A stretch of 64,000 bases of DNA, from assembly GCA_025617745.1 (NCBI GenBank), contig CM046873.1, positions 31,753,101 through 31,817,100 on the forward strand, written 5' to 3'. Source of the stretch: Heliocidaris erythrogramma (Eukaryota > Echinodermata > Echinoidea > Camarodonta > Echinometridae). The position numbers were made by a program, and so were the translations under genes. Below are positions 43,621 to 57,768 of this stretch, piece after piece (within the stretch, counting starts at the first letter, position 1; each line of letters begins with the position of its first letter). Under the pieces are notes generated by a model. It did not search any database. It was not told the DNA's origin and saw nothing but the letters and a program-made list of their open reading frames with translations.

Positions 43621-46600
43621 ACACTGTCTGTTCATTTGTCCACAATTTTTTGTTTGTCGATGATCACTAGTTTTCTGAACCCTTTGAATTAAAGTGAATA
43701 TATCTTATTTAACTTTACACTAACTCCTGTGTAGATACCCCACACATATATATTCTGTCTCATTACGTACTTGACTATTGTCATTCCCCCCCCCCCCCCC
43801 CCCCCCCCCCCCCCACTCACCGTACTTCTTCAACCTTCCTATTAAATGTTATTTGTTCTTAGTATTTTGTTCCGAATGTTTTTTTGTGAATGTATTTTAG
43901 TTTTACAATGCTGTATTTGTTTTAATGTCTTGCTTATTGATGTTGATGAAGTATATACTACAGAGTCTACAAATTGATAGAGATTTACATCCACCAAGCA
44001 AAGTTTTAATGCAGATATATAAACTATATAGCACTCACATATGAACAAGAATTATTTACTAGTCGGTAAAAAAAAAATGGTAAAAAAAAATGGCATAAAA
44101 TGAAAATTTATCTTTCATGTACATGCTGCACAAATAAACAATTAATTAATATTTTCCAAACTGAGTGATCAGAGTTGAGGGGTTAATTGAAAAGGGAAGA
44201 AAAAAGGCAAATGCTGTTTTGAACTAACCAGAACAGACATGAAAAGGAAGTGTTCTAGGCCACTAGTCAGCCAAGTTCCTCCGCGGAAGACGAGTAAAAA
44301 AAAAGTTGACAGATGAATCATTCTTCTTCCCTCTTAGGCCTCGATCTTAAACTTTTTTTTATTTCCCCCCCTCCTTATTTCTTCCTCCACCCCCTCCTTT
44401 TTAATCCCATCTCACCCTCCTTCCTACTCCCCTGGTCTTCCTTTGCCCCCCATATTGTAGAGAAGATTGGTATAAGCACCCCTTGGGTTTACAGAAATCG
44501 ATGTTCTGACTTTCAATGATGTCAATGTTTTGATTGAAATCATGCACTACTCATTTTTCCTCCTCCCCCCCCCCCCCCCCCCCGAAACTTTCCACCCACT
44601 CTTCCCGTCCGCTGTGTTACCCCGTAATCTGAAAATCTCCCAAACCTCAATGTTAGGTATTTTTGCCTCCAATGTGGAGGAGCGATAAGGATCCAACACG
44701 TTCTCCCCTCCCCTTCCCTATAATGTTAATTGTTACCATGGCAACCCAACACCTCTAGACAACATTCCTGATGATTTGAAAAGGTCTCCTGCACCCCAAA
44801 TTTGAATTTAAAAAAATATACAAAATGGAAAGACCTCTAGTTAGACAGGTGTGCCCTGTTGATTAAACTCTGGCACTGATTTTAAAGTTTTATTTTAAAA
44901 AAGAAGAAAGTTACAAATCCAATAGAATAACCAGGAATTTAAAAAAGTAGTAACCCTAGGCCCTGTTTCAGAAGACCAGTTCCTTGCATTGGCCTGTACG
45001 ACACCCCCCCCCCCCCCCCTCCTTTTCTTGCGCATCTACTTCTATCAATTTCATGTCTAAATTATACCTTTACTGATCATTCCTCACTCGCATATTCCTG
45101 TCTAACCCCAAATACTATGCCAAATATTTTTTCTGATATTCAAATAAAATCGTTAAAACATGCTTGCATGAATTATTTTACCAGCACAAATTAGGACACT
45201 ACACAAATAGCTAGTTATTTTCACTTTATATCAAACACCATTAAATTTTTTTACAAACATAATATCTAAAAGGTTAATTTCTGTTTATTTTCCATACATT
45301 CTTAGAATTATCTATGAAGTCTCCCCTTTTTGTTCAAATTACAATATAACAAAAATATAAGCATATTATACTATTTTTTTATTCTCAGGTATTAGTATAC
45401 ATTTCATACTTATATATTTTCGTTTTCTGTATGATTGTTCTGTGTTTTACTATAAATGGGATAGACAAGAAATTTATTTGTGTATGAAATGATCATTTGT
45501 TAATATTTTGTCTCATTTCTTTTATGCACTCAGGCTATTTTGAATGTTAAAAATTGGTTTAGAATTGATGTCATAGTTATCCACTTGTTGCATATCTCAC
45601 CATATCATTCTAGGAATCGGGGAATGCTTGATGGTAGTGCTAAAAGGATGTGGAAAATGATATGTTTTGTTTGATTGAAATATAAAATATGTAATTGTGA
45701 AATTATGTATTGAAGAGGAAATGATTATTGAAGTGAAATATGCTTGATGGATGGCATGAGATAAATCATTTTGTACTAAAGTGCTGGGATATACAAACAG
45801 CCAAACAGGATTAGGAGGAAATATAATGAGTTGTTTAAAGTTTTTAGATATATGTCCATGATATTTGAGATAAAGAGAAGAGAGATAGAGAGGGGGAGAG
45901 AGATGAGAGAGAGAGAGAAAGCGCAAGAAATGATAGAGCTGACTGGTGTAAATTGTAACTTTTGCATTCCATTATGTTAGTTGTAAAGAGTGGTCTGTGC
46001 AGAAATAAAAGGATATATTTGAATTTGATGATTGTCATAAATGGTAAATTGTTAGAAATTATGTTTCAGAGTTGGTTTATTTTCTGGTTGGATAGTTGTC
46101 CTAATTTAGTTGCTTGTACTTTTAATATTCACAGTTGGTTTGCACATCAATACATGTACAATTGCAAAAGGGTGTTCATTATGGTATATTTTCTTTGGTT
46201 TGCCATCATTTTATTTTGAAAATGTTTAACTCTGAAGCATTGCAAAGTTTTGCATTTGTGTGTTAGATTTAATCTTTTCCTGAACGATTCACTTTCAGTT
46301 TTCTTTGAATGTGCAAAGTTTGGTAAACACTGATGTGAAGAATGGGAAATGTATTTAAAAATATATTGAGACATATATCATTGATGGTGAGCTTTAATTG
46401 TGACTTGTGAAATCAAAAGTTGAGAGGTGAAGCACAGATGTAAAAGTTTTTCACTAAAAAAAAAGAGAAGTATTGAGCCAGTATCTATAGAAACCTAGAG
46501 CTATGCAGAATAGAGACTTTCATTATAGTAAATAAAGGACATAACACAAGTATTATGAGAAAAAAAATTAGATGCCTTGTTAATGTGGATTGGTGTGAGA

Positions 46601-47047
46601 ATTATAACAGAAAATCAAAAGAATGATAGAATATATTTCATTAGTGGAAACATATTGTGTACAGTGCATTTATATTGATGGGTATATATGATGATAATTG
46701 TGAAGCAAGATTTTTGAATGAGTATCAGCATTATCACTAGGAAAAAAGTGACATATTTGACAGAATTTATGCATTTATACTATGCCATGGTCGAGTGTGG
46801 AGTATAATGGGTTTCTTCAAGTGCAGTGTTGGTGTTAATGCTGGTGCTAGGAAAGTGCTTCAAAGTTCTGGTGGGTAAAGGATTTGTGGATACGGTCGTA
46901 AGTGTTATGAACTTGAAAAACGAATCTCACAAACCACATTAACACTATTTTTTCTGTTTTATGGAAAAAAAAGAAACATTAAAGGTATATCAACATAATC
47001 TGTTAGCACTTCAGAAGATTACACCAGGGTATCAATGTCAGGGCTTA
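43621..47047. other. No gene; AT-rich with poly(C) runs
   Basis: Poly(C) runs at 43,786-43,814 (29), 44,565-44,583 (19) and 45,004-45,019 (16). A GA tract lies at 45,885-45,925. At 44,961 'ccctgtttcagaagacc' resembles the end of the MITE at 61,519. No coding signal is present. Confidence 0.45.
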
Positions 47048-47345
47048 CACTGAACATCAGTGTTAATGTCGGTGCTAATTACACTAAACATTAGTGCTGT
47101 CAGTGTTAATGACACTGAACATTAGTGTTAATGTCAGTGTTAATTTCACTGAACATTGGTGTTAATGTCAGTGTTAATTTCACTGAACGTCAGTGTTAAT
47201 GTCAGTGTCAATTACACTGAACATTGGTGTTAATGTCAGTGTTAATTTCACTGAACATTGGTGTTAATGTCAGTGTTAATTTCACTGAACATTGGCGTTA
47301 ATGTCAGTGTTAATTACATTGAACATTGGTGTTATTGTGAATGTG
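47048..47345 (+). repeat. 34-bp minisatellite, about 8.5 units
   Basis: The unit reads 'actgaacattggtgttaatg' then 'tcagtgttaatttc'. Successive 'actgaac' starts fall 34 bp apart from about 47,113 on, with more diverged units at the left edge. The unit length is not a multiple of three, so it is not a coding repeat. Each unit contains GTGTTAATGTCAGTGTTAAT, itself a 12-bp internal repetition. A degenerate cousin sits at about 46,824-46,855. Confidence 0.85.
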
Positions 47346-50129
47346 AACACTGTAATATAACATACGCAATTCAATACACGGACTATCAGTTTTAATGTTG
47401 GTCTGTATACAGTACTATATTGTAACACCCAACACTGCACATGAATTTACCCATTAAAAGTGTATTGGTCAGAAATTAATCTGGTATGGTGTATGTTACA
47501 CTGGATTAATTTATCATGCACGCTAAGAAATAAAGGTTCAACACTAAAATGTCTCCATATTAGTAACTTTAAGGTGAAATATAGAAAGATAGGGTCACAT
47601 TTCTAACAATTATGCACCTTAAATATGCATTATTGAACAATACAGGTGTTATGTAATGGCTTGAGGCTTCAATATCACATCTGTAAACGTAATATCTGGT
47701 GTTGGTAAGAATCGAGGGGTCAAAAATAGATTTCCTTAATACACCTATATGACTGAGGATAAAACACAGCCCCCCCCCCCCCCCCCCTCCCCCAATTTGT
47801 TATATTTTTTTGAAGATTCTGAGAAATCTCTTGTTTATTTCCTGATCTCAGGGACGAAAAGTTTTGAACACACAGGTAAGGTTCTCTTTGTTTTGATGTT
47901 GGAAAAGTCTATTCATAGACAAACACATACATATGATGTAAAAAAGCTAAGAAATTTGATTTTTAAATAGTACATGTAGATACAATGAGAAAAGCAAATT
48001 TTGACCAACCCCCAGACCAATACTGTGTATTACTGTTAAGAAAAAAAGGGGTTACCATTTGTTTCAGTCTTGTCAATATCAGACCTGTAAAGGTGCTTCT
48101 ATCAAGATATTTTAGAGTTCAAAGTTGAATCTTTATTTCAATAGGGTGCTAGATCTTCAAGGAGAATGAAATGCTAAATGCTAAATGTGTGTGCCTTGTT
48201 CGTAGCAGAATATCAATGCAAATGTGTAGAGGCGAGGGATAAAAAGGCAGTTTATATCAGAATTGTTATACTGGTATTAGAATAATAGACTTGGTTTAAT
48301 ACCTATAATTTTTGAAAACAAGTTCCAATTATAAATATGTCATGAAAATTGTAGACAATTCATAGTTCATTTCATTACTCTTATGGGCAAGTTGCCAAAA
48401 AGCAAATCTTTTTTATTCAACGGAATACAGATTGTATTTGGCTGAAGGGTGATATTGTCAAAGAACATTTTAATGAATTAACATCATTTTCATCAAATTA
48501 AGTACCTGATTTGAGTTCATTTTACCCTATTATATTATCTCTTTGGAATAAATTTGTTCAATCTTTAAAATTTTAGAGTTTTTTTTTCTAGAATGGACAA
48601 GACCATCAAAATATTATGTTGTCCTCTGTAAATTTTTAGGGGAATTAGGAAAACAGTTTCATTTGAACATCCTGTTTTAAATATCACTTCTATTAAACAT
48701 AAAATATTATAGATGTATGCTTTTGATATTTTCTGGAATAGCTGTGACTTGATTTTGTAAATTTTGTTTGAGTAATGAAAGTTATGTAAGCGAAAAGTTC
48801 AAATTCTATATATGTTTTTCTTGCGTTTCATGCTTTGCATGCACTAGTACACTACAAAGGCAAAAGTTTATACATAGTGTATGATATTGCACATTGCATT
48901 TAAATAGTATTGTGTTTTATATGGTTAAGATCTATCTTCAGTGATAATTTGTATATGTTGACTATTCACAATATGAGTACTCGTACCTATGTTATATTTT
49001 CTTTGTGATATATTGTTTATGGATATTGTGGTATACTGCTTTCTTGCCGAACTATCAAGTACTTTTTTCTTTCTTTTAGTGAACATTGGTCAAAATGATA
49101 GACACGTAATTTTGCATTTCCGATATTCACTGCCATTATACGTTTTCATTTACATATACTATGTTTTAAGTTGTAATTTCCTGGACAGATTTTAAGAATG
49201 CCATCTGTAGAGTGGACAGTGTTGGTGGCAAAAGGTCACATGTGCAGGGTATTTGAGAACAGAAGGGCAGTAAAAATCCTTGTATCAAAAAGAAAATTCA
49301 TTCTCAATATGCAGCATTTACAAAATTCGACAACATATCATTTCCAATACTAAAGTGGGATGAAATAAATTATCAATTTTTTTCATTCTTTCTCTTAAAA
49401 ACCAGGTGATGTTTTTAAGAACTTTGCTGCTATTATTTCAGAACTTCCATTCCTTTCACAACTTTTGGACAGAATCAATAAGAAAAGGATCTGCTTGCTA
49501 ATGTCACAACTTTTTTTTTAACAATATGTAACATCATAATATGAAAAGGCCTTGTTACAATGAAAATAAAGATGTACTATGGTTATAAAATAGATTTTTC
49601 TTTTCTTCCTGCTTTTTAATATTTTAATTCTTCATAGGTCTATTACTTGTGAAGCTTAGTGGGTTTTTTTTTGGTTTTTTTATTTACTCCTATCTTACTC
49701 TTATTTGCATAATAATTAAACAATCATTACAAATACCTGCAGTGTCTGTCCAAAAATGCAATTCTAACTCAAGCATTTTGGAGAAAAGGGATTCTGAATA
49801 TTTTAGAAAATGTCATCTCATTACTGGTGCCATGTAAAAGTTATCCAGCTGTTGTATTTAAAAAGTAACTTCATGATATATGGGTTTATAGGTTGAAATA
49901 TATTCAAACGGATATTATGATACTTGTATTGTGTAATTATGTAACAGCAAATGCAATTCTGACAAATACGTTTAATATTAGTCACTCTTTACTTTGTATT
50001 TTCTTGTTTTGAATGAACTTTACATTTCATGTTTAAGCATTGATATTTGAATAAAACTAGCCAACTGTCTTCAATGTAACATACTGGTGAGCTGAGATGT
50101 CATTTGGTTGATTCTAAATAAGATGTCTT
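47346..50129. other. No gene; AT-rich with one C18 run
   Basis: C18 at 47,770-47,787. A half-copy of the palindromic repeat ('tgagaacagaagggcagta') is at about 49,253-49,272. AATAAA-like motifs at 49,565 and 50,051 are unassigned. Confidence 0.4.
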
Positions 50130-50340
50130 GAGGAGGGATGAATGTAATAGGATGAATAAGAGAGGGAGAGAAAGACAGATGGAGGTGGGGGGGGGGGGCA
50201 GAGAGAAGAGAGAAGGGAATATTAATCAGTTGGAGAGAGAGAGGGAGGGGGAGGGAATGTTTTGAGAGACAGAAAGGAAGATAAATCAGAAAGAATGAGC
50301 AAAATAAAAGTGACGAAGTATGAGGGAGAGAAAGAGAGAT
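50130..50340 (+). repeat. GA-rich lead-in to the minisatellite
   Basis: Purine-rich sequence with a G12 run at 50,187-50,198 and scattered unit-like fragments. Confidence 0.75.
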
Positions 50341-50799
50341 AAATGGTGAGAGAGAGGCAGGATGGATAAATAGAATAAGGGGATAGAGATAAATAGAGGG
50401 TGTGAGAGAGAGAGAGAGCTAGAGAGAGGCAGGATGGATAAATGAAATAAGGAGATAGAGATAAATAGAGGGTGTGAGAGAGACAGAGAGAGAGAGAGAG
50501 CTAGAGAGAGGCAGGATGGATAAATGAAATAAGGAGATAGAGATAAATAGAGGGTGTGAGAGAGACACAGAGAGAGAGAGAGCTAGAGAGAGGCAGGATG
50601 GATAAATGAAATAAGGAGATAGAGATAAATAGAGGGTGTGAGAGAGACAGAGAGAGAGAGAGAGCTAGAGAGAGGCAGGATGGATAAATGAAATAAGGAG
50701 ATAGAGATAAATAGAGGGTGTGAGAGAGACAGAGAGAGAGAGAGAGCTAGAGAGAGGCAGGATGGATAAATGAAATAAGGAGATAGAGATAAATAGAGG

Positions 50800-50830
<31 letters not shown>

Positions 50831-51127
50831 CTAGAGAGAGGCAGGATGGATAAATGAAATAAGGGGATAGAGATAAATAGAGGGTGTGAGAGAGAGAGAG
50901 AGAGAGAGAGCTAGAGAGAGGCAGGATGGATAAATAGAATAAGGAGATAGAGATAAATAGAGGGTGTGAGAGAGAGAGAGAGAGAGAGAGAGCTAGAGAG
51001 AGGCAGGATGGATAAATGAAATAAGGAGATAGAGATAAATAGAGGGTGTGAGAGAGACAGAGAGAGAGAGAGAGCTAGAGAGAGGCAGGATGGATAAATG
51101 AAATAAGGAGATAGAGATAAATAGAGG

Positions 51128-51162
<35 letters not shown>

Positions 51163-52813
51163 AGAGAGAGGCAGGATGGATAAATGAAATAAGGGGATAG
51201 AGATAAATAGAGGGTGTGAGAGAGAGAGAGAGAGAGAGAGAGCTAGAGAGAGGCAGGATGGATAAATGAAATAAGGAGATAGAGATAAATAGAGGGTGTG
51301 AGAGAGAGAGAGAGAGAGAGAGCTAGAGAGAGGCAGGATGGATAAATGAAATAAGGAGATAGAGATAAATAGAGGGTGTGAGAGAGAGAGAGAGAGAGAG
51401 AGCTAGAGAGAGGCAGGATGGATAAATGAAATAAGGAGATAGAGATAAATAGAGGGTGAGAGAGAGAGAGAGAGAGAGAGAGCTAGAGAGAGGCAGGATG
51501 GATAAATGAAATAAGGAGATAGAGATAAATAGAGGGTGTGAGAGAGAGAGAGAGAGAGAGAGCTAGAGAGAGGCAGGATGGATAAATGAAATAAGGAGAT
51601 AGAGATAAATAGAGGGTGTGAGAGAGAGAGAGCTAGAGAGAGGCAGGATGGATAAATGAAATAAGGAGATAGAGATAAATAGAGGGTGTGAGAGAGAGAG
51701 AGAGAGAGAGAGAGCTAGAGAGAGGCAGGATGGATAAATGAAATAAGGAGATAGAGATAAATAGAGGGTGTGAGAGAGAGAGAGAGAGAGAGAGCTAGAG
51801 AGAGGCAGGATGGATAAATGAAATAAGGGGATAGAGATAAATAGAGGGTGTGAGAGAGAGAGAGAGAGAGAGAGCGCTAGAGAGAGGCAGGATGGATAAA
51901 TGAAATAAGGAGATAGAGATAAATAGAGGGTGTGAGAGAGACAGAGAGAGAGAGAGAGCTAGAGAGAGGCAGGATGGATAAATGAAATAAGGGGATAGAG
52001 ATAAATAGAGGGTGTGAGAGAGACAGAGAGAGAGAGAGAGCTAGAGAGAGGCAGGATGGATAAATGAAATAAGGAGATAGAGATAAATAGAGGGTGTGAG
52101 AGAGACAGAGAGAGAGAGAGCTAGAGAGAGGCAGGATGGATAAATGAAATAAGGAGATAGAGATAAATAGAGGGTGTGAGAGATAGAGAGAGAGAGAGAG
52201 AGCTAGAGAGAGGCAGGATGGATAAATGAAATAAGGAGATATAGATAAATAGAGGGTGTGAGAGAGACAGAGAGAGAGAGAGCTAGAGAGAGGCAGGATG
52301 GATAAATAGAATAAGGAGATAGAGATAAATAGAGGGTGTGAGAGAGAGAGAGAGAGAGAGAGAGCTAGAGAGAGGCAGGATGGATAAATGAAATAAGGAG
52401 ATAGAGATAAATAGAGGGTGTGAGAGAGACAGAGAGAGAGAGAGAGCTAGAGAGAGGCAGGATGGATAAATGAAATAAGGAGATAGAGATAAATAGAGGG
52501 TGTGAGAGAGAGAGAGAGAGAGAGAGAGCTAGAGAGAGGCAGGATGGATAAATGAAATAAGGAGATAGAGATAAATAGAGGGTGTGAGAGAGAGAGAGCT
52601 AGAGAGAGGCAGGATGGATAAATAGAATAAGGGGATAGAGATAAATAGAGGGTGTGAGAGAGAGAGAGAGAGAGAGAGCTAGAGAGAGGCAGGATGGATA
52701 AATGAAATAAGGAGATAGAGATAAATAGAGGGTGTGAGAGAGACAGAGAGAGAGAGAGAGCTAGAGAGAGGCAGGATGGATAAATGAAATAAGGAGATAG
52801 AGATAAATAGAGG

Positions 52814-52848
<35 letters not shown>

Positions 52849-52981
52849 AGAGAGAGGCAGGATGGATAAATGAAATAAGGAGATAGAGATAAATAGAGGG
52901 TGTGAGAGAGAGAGAGAGAGAGAGAGAGCTAGAGAGAGGCAGGATGGATAAATGAAATAAGGAGATAGAGATAAATAGAGG

Positions 52982-53012
<31 letters not shown>

Positions 53013-54017
53013 CTAGAGAGAGGCAGGATGGATAAATGAAATAAGGAGATAGAGATAAATAGAGGGTGTGAGAGAGAGAGAGAGAGAGAGAGCTAGAGAG
53101 AGGCAGGATGGATAAATGAAATAAGGAGATAGAGATAAATAGAGGGTGAGAGAGAGAGAGAGAGAGAGAGAGCTAGAGAGAGGCAGGATGGATAAATGAA
53201 ATAAGGAGATAGAGATAAATAGAGGGTGTGAGAGAGAGAGAGAGCTAGAGAGAGGCAGGATGGATAAATGAAATAAGGAGATAGAGATAAATAGAGGGTG
53301 TGAGAGAGAGAGAGAGCTAGAGAGAGGCAGGATGGATAAATGAAATAAGGAGATAGAGATAAATAGAGGGTGTGAGAGAGACAGAGAGAGAGAGAGAGCT
53401 AGAGAGAGGCAGGATGGATAAATGAAATAAGGAGATAGAGATAAATAGAGGGTGTGAGAGAGAGAGAGAGAGAGAGAGCTAGAGAGAGGCAGGATGGATA
53501 AATGAAATAAGGGGATAGAGATAAATAGAGGGTGTGAGAGAGAGAGAGAGAGAGAGCGCTAGAGAGAGGCAGGATGGATAAATGAAATAAGGAGATAGAG
53601 ATAAATAGAGGGTGTGAGAGAGACAGAGAGAGAGAGAGAGCTAGAGAGAGGCAGGATGGATAAATGAAATAAGGGGATAGAGATAAATAGAGGGTGTGAG
53701 AGAGAGAGAGAGAGAGAGAGAGCTAGAGAGAGGCAGGATGGATAAATGAAATAAGGAGATAGAGATAAATAGAGGGTGTGAGAGAGACAGAGAGAGAGAG
53801 AGCTAGAGAGAGGCAGGATGGATAAATGAAATAAGGAGATAGAGATAAATAGAGGGTGTGAGAGAGAGAGAGAGAGAGAGAGAGCTAGAGAGAGGCAGGA
53901 TGGATAAATGAAATAAGGAGATATAGATAAATAGAGGGTGTGAGAGAGACAGAGAGAGAGAGAGCTAGAGAGAGGCAGGATGGATAAATAGAATAAGGAG
54001 ATAGAGATAAATAGAGG

Positions 54018-54052
<35 letters not shown>

Positions 54053-54267
54053 AGAGAGAGGCAGGATGGATAAATGAAATAAGGAGATAGAGATAAATAG
54101 AGGGTGTGAGAGAGACAGAGAGAGAGAGAGAGCTAGAGAGAGGCAGGATGGATAAATGAAATAAGGAGATAGAGATAAATAGAGGGTGTGAGAGAGAGAG
54201 AGAGAGAGAGAGAGCTAGAGAGAGGCAGGATGGATAAATGAAATAAGGGGATAGAGATAAATAGAGG

Positions 54268-54298
<31 letters not shown>

Positions 54299-54703
54299 CT
54301 AGAGAGAGGCAGGATGGATAAATGAAATAAGGAGATAGAGATAAATAGAGGGTGTGAGAGAGACAGAGAGAGAGAGAGAGAGCTAGAGAGAGGCAGGATG
54401 GATAAATGAAATAAGGAGATAGAGATAAATAGAGGGTGTGAGAGAGACAGAGAGAGAGAGAGAGCTAGAGAGAGGCAGGATGGATAAATGAAATAAGGAG
54501 ATAGAGATAAATAGAGGGTGTGAGAGAGACAGAGAGAGAGAGAGCTAGAGAGAGGCAGGATGGATAAATGAAATAAGGAGATAGAGATAAATAGAGGGTG
54601 TGAGAGAGAGAGAGAGAGAGAGAGAGCTAGAGAGAGGCAGGATGGATAAATGAAATAAGGAGATAGAGATAAATAGAGGGTGTGAGAGAGAGAGAGAGAG
54701 AGG
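50341..54703 (+). repeat. Large ~80-bp minisatellite, about 54 units, with 1,682-bp higher-order period
   Basis: Each unit has a constant core ('gctagagagaggcaggatgg', 'ataaatgaaataaggagata', 'gagataaatagagggtgtga') followed by a variable (GA)n stretch, sometimes broken by GACAGA. By my count the core occurs about 54 times. Rare variants recur at a fixed distance: 'gcgctag' at 51,874 and 53,556, 'gatatagat' at 52,238 and 53,920, and 'gataaatagaataagg' at 52,301 and 53,983. Each pair is 1,682 bp apart, so about 21 units were copied as one block. 'agagggtgagag' (51,451 and 53,141, 1,690 bp) shows small GA-length change since. Confidence 0.95.
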
Positions 54704-54861
54704 GTGGAAGGAACATAAGAGATGATGTATCAGAGAGGAGGGATGAACAGAATAAAATAGAGGAAGGGGAGAAAAAGAATGGAATGGTAGGAGTGAAAGA
54801 AAGAGCAGAAGGATAATAACTTCTTGGCGAAAAGAGCTCCAAAACAAGGATCAAAATCAAA
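54704..54861. other. GA-rich tail of the minisatellite
   Basis: Purine-rich sequence without intact units. Confidence 0.6.
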
Positions 54862-55206
54862 TAATACCTAGCATTTATAACGCGCTTTTCCCATAGTGGC
54901 CCAAAGCGCTCACAATTACAGATATATTATTACCCGTATCGGATTCTGGCATGCCCGCACACAATGCATGCACATTCTCCACTCCCTGGGGAGTATTCCA
55001 GCAGTGGGCAGTACAGTGACGCTCACATTGCTAAGCAAACAACATTGGCTTTCGCATCCTACCGGGTACCCATTTAACACCTGGGTGGAGAGTGGCAAAT
55101 GTAGATTAACGTCTTGCCAAAGGACGCTAGTGCTGCGGTGGGATTCGAACCCCGGACCGCGTGGTTCACAGTCCGGGGACTTATCCACTGATCCACAACA
55201 CCTCTA
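54862..55206 (-). mobile_element. Full-length tRNA-derived SINE
   Basis: On the minus strand the head (55,206 downward) is tRNA-like. It has an A-box-like 'gtggatcagtggataag' and a perfect B-box 'ggttcgaatcc' (within 55,140-55,153), the internal RNA polymerase III promoter. A central body contains 'cacccaggtgttaaatgggt', and the tail reads 'gggaaaagcgcgttataaat' then 'gctaggtattatt'. It has no coding capacity and moves with a partner LINE's enzymes. A decayed relative lies at 14,518-14,665. Confidence 0.85.
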
Positions 55207-57768
55207 CAAATGCTACATTCAAGAACTACTCATGATGAAAAGTCACAATTTTAAAAGATTTACTCCACATTTTTATTGAAAATGTATCAAACAGACAAAT
55301 TTTAGGAATTAAATTCAAAGTAGTACTTCAAACACAACTTTTCTCTTTCTTTCCATCATGCATCATTCCTCACAAAAATATATAAAATAGACTCATAAGG
55401 AAATACATGTAGTTATAAAACAAAATTCCCTCTGCAAAGCAAATTTTGGGAGAAAAAATTTTGGTTGCAAAATTGCAAGACAAACTGGAAGTTCCCATCA
55501 CAAATGATAGAAAAAAAAATTGATAGCATATGGTATAGTCCTCAATATTGTTTAAATCTTGCCAACAGATGGCAGTAGACTGCAAAAAGCTGCACATGGT
55601 ATGCAAGACACAAACTGCATGCTGTGCCAAACTAAAGTGAATATGGTAAAGCAAATTGAACTGAAGTAATGTTAATTATAATACTTACATAATTATTCCA
55701 AAAATTAGTTTGGTTTGTGTATTGATATTGCAGATCCTTTGCTAAGGTATCCAATAAAATTCATTTTTTTATACAAGTTGGTCTCATGGTTGTATCTAAA
55801 GACTTACTCTGACGAGGGTTCAAGCAATTTTGTTAGTGATTAGGTAATTTATACAGTTAGTAAAATTCAGTCCACCCACACACATTATCATGAAGTTATT
55901 TGACACAATTAGTTCATTCCATTTGAGAGAACAACAATTAACTGCATATCTATAATATAAATAGTTGTCAGCTGTCCAAAGTAAGAGATAAAAATACATG
56001 ATACACACATCAATACGCCTGAATGTAAACTACAATCTTGATTATAAAGAACAAATTTGCTGTTTACACAATCAAATTTATCTATCTTGCGTGACATCTG
56101 CCTATATACAAACAACAGCAGGCTTCATCACCAGCTGAAAATCTCACATAGTCCAAAAAAATTTGATTGAGTAATCAGAAATTTGTGTCAATCAACTCTA
56201 ATAATAAGATGAGCACCTCTGTCATTATCATCAAAATCAAAAAGTCACTAAATGACAAAGATGGGTTTTTGTTCTCGAAATGCCTGAAAAATTAACAATT
56301 TCAGTTATCCCAAGCCAAGATTGGTGATAGGAAAACCCGTCCTGTGATTATGACCAATACTGTAGTTTAACTTTAGAGCATATAGAACTAAAATATAAAA
56401 ACAATCAAAATACATTTAATTGTAAAAATATGACAAACAATGTAATGAAGAAATAATAATAATAAACAATTATCTTCCACAAAAATGACACACATATAGG
56501 TTTACTGCACTATACTGTCAGCCATTATTATCATCATTATTATTTATTTATTCTTATTACTTATCTGTCTACAAAGCCACATGTAAAAGCCAATATTGTT
56601 TACTTTTCATCCTTTAGTATAACTTTTAAAGTTAATCTCAGGCATTTATAATGCAATATATAATTACATTTTCTTTTTTCTACGAGATAATCTCTGTATG
56701 CTTCACACAGATTCATGTACGTAATGCTTCTACGTATCGCAACAGTTGAGACATACAAGTAACAGAAACATTTAAAAAATCATCAAAAAGCATTTTCATC
56801 AAGCTCAGGTTCAGTATTATTACATTGGATTGGTTAAAGTCTACTATTATAACTGCATACATCCTTACTACAATAGCAAACATACACCATATTAAAGTAG
56901 CCAATAATAGTAATGATAATAATATGTATTCTATGTATGGCACACATTGCCATGTATCTCTATGCATTTCAAAAGTGCATTGGCTATACCGAACATGTAC
57001 ATTATTATTTACCTTGGTTTTTAGCTCCAACAGCATAATCAGTGTTCAATGCATTTCAAGGATTAAAATTCCACCAGTTACCAATCTACTAAACCAGGGT
57101 AGAGAGCGACACAGGTTCATAAAATGCTTTGACCAATGACAGCATAGATTTCAAAAATATTTAACAGAAATTTTGTAAAATTCTTAGGAGGCTGTTGCAA
57201 CTTCCACGTCATTTACCTAGAACATGAGGTTTTTAATCATTCTTATCAAGGTCAGTATTTTGAACGTCTTTTCTCTAGAACCCATCGAGTTGATCGTCCA
57301 AAATTTACAACATTCAAACCACAGGACAATCTGAGGCTGAATCTGGAATGATTTGTATGTAAATTTCCCTGATTATCTCAAGGTAATTTTTTTAATTACA
57401 CTTCTATTAAAAACAGCAACCAATACACAGCTTAGAAATATACATGTAGTTTAAAACACAGTTAAACAAATATCTTTTAAAAATATAACAAAAACAGCTG
57501 AATAGGATATGAAAGCACTACAGTATACAATGCATATTTTAAAAAGTGCACACTTTAAAAATATCCTCCAAAATGATAATGTCTGATATGCACTTTGAAC
57601 AAATTCAAGACCGGAGCATTTTTGCATAAACCAATTTTTTGCAATTCTCCTAAAGTAGGCAGTACTCACTCAAGCATATAATATTGTCAATACTCATAGT
57701 GTCATCTGTTTAAACAGAGCTCATACATAATTTTATGAGAAACAAGATGAATGCGACTGCGTCTCCTA
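55207..57768. other. No gene; AT-rich
   Basis: No domain-bearing frame and no repeat of note. Because TMEM19 is transcribed toward it, part of this region could be distal 3' untranslated sequence, but no signal settles this. Confidence 0.35.

Noticed and set aside
50341-54703. Possible CRISPR-like array of regular repeats
   Set aside because: Units are contiguous with only GA-length variation and no unique spacers, and the host is an animal.
54545-54860. Minus-strand Ser/Leu-rich frames at the end of the minisatellite
   Set aside because: Repeat-encoded; the frame is kept open by (CT)n and the unit sequence.
55140-55153. Possible tRNA gene (B-box sequence)
   Set aside because: The B-box belongs to the head of a SINE. 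The cloverleaf is incomplete and the SINE body follows.
56713-57036. 107-codon minus-strand hydrophobic frame
   Set aside because: AT-rich composition, no family resemblance, and no flanking splice sites that make sense.
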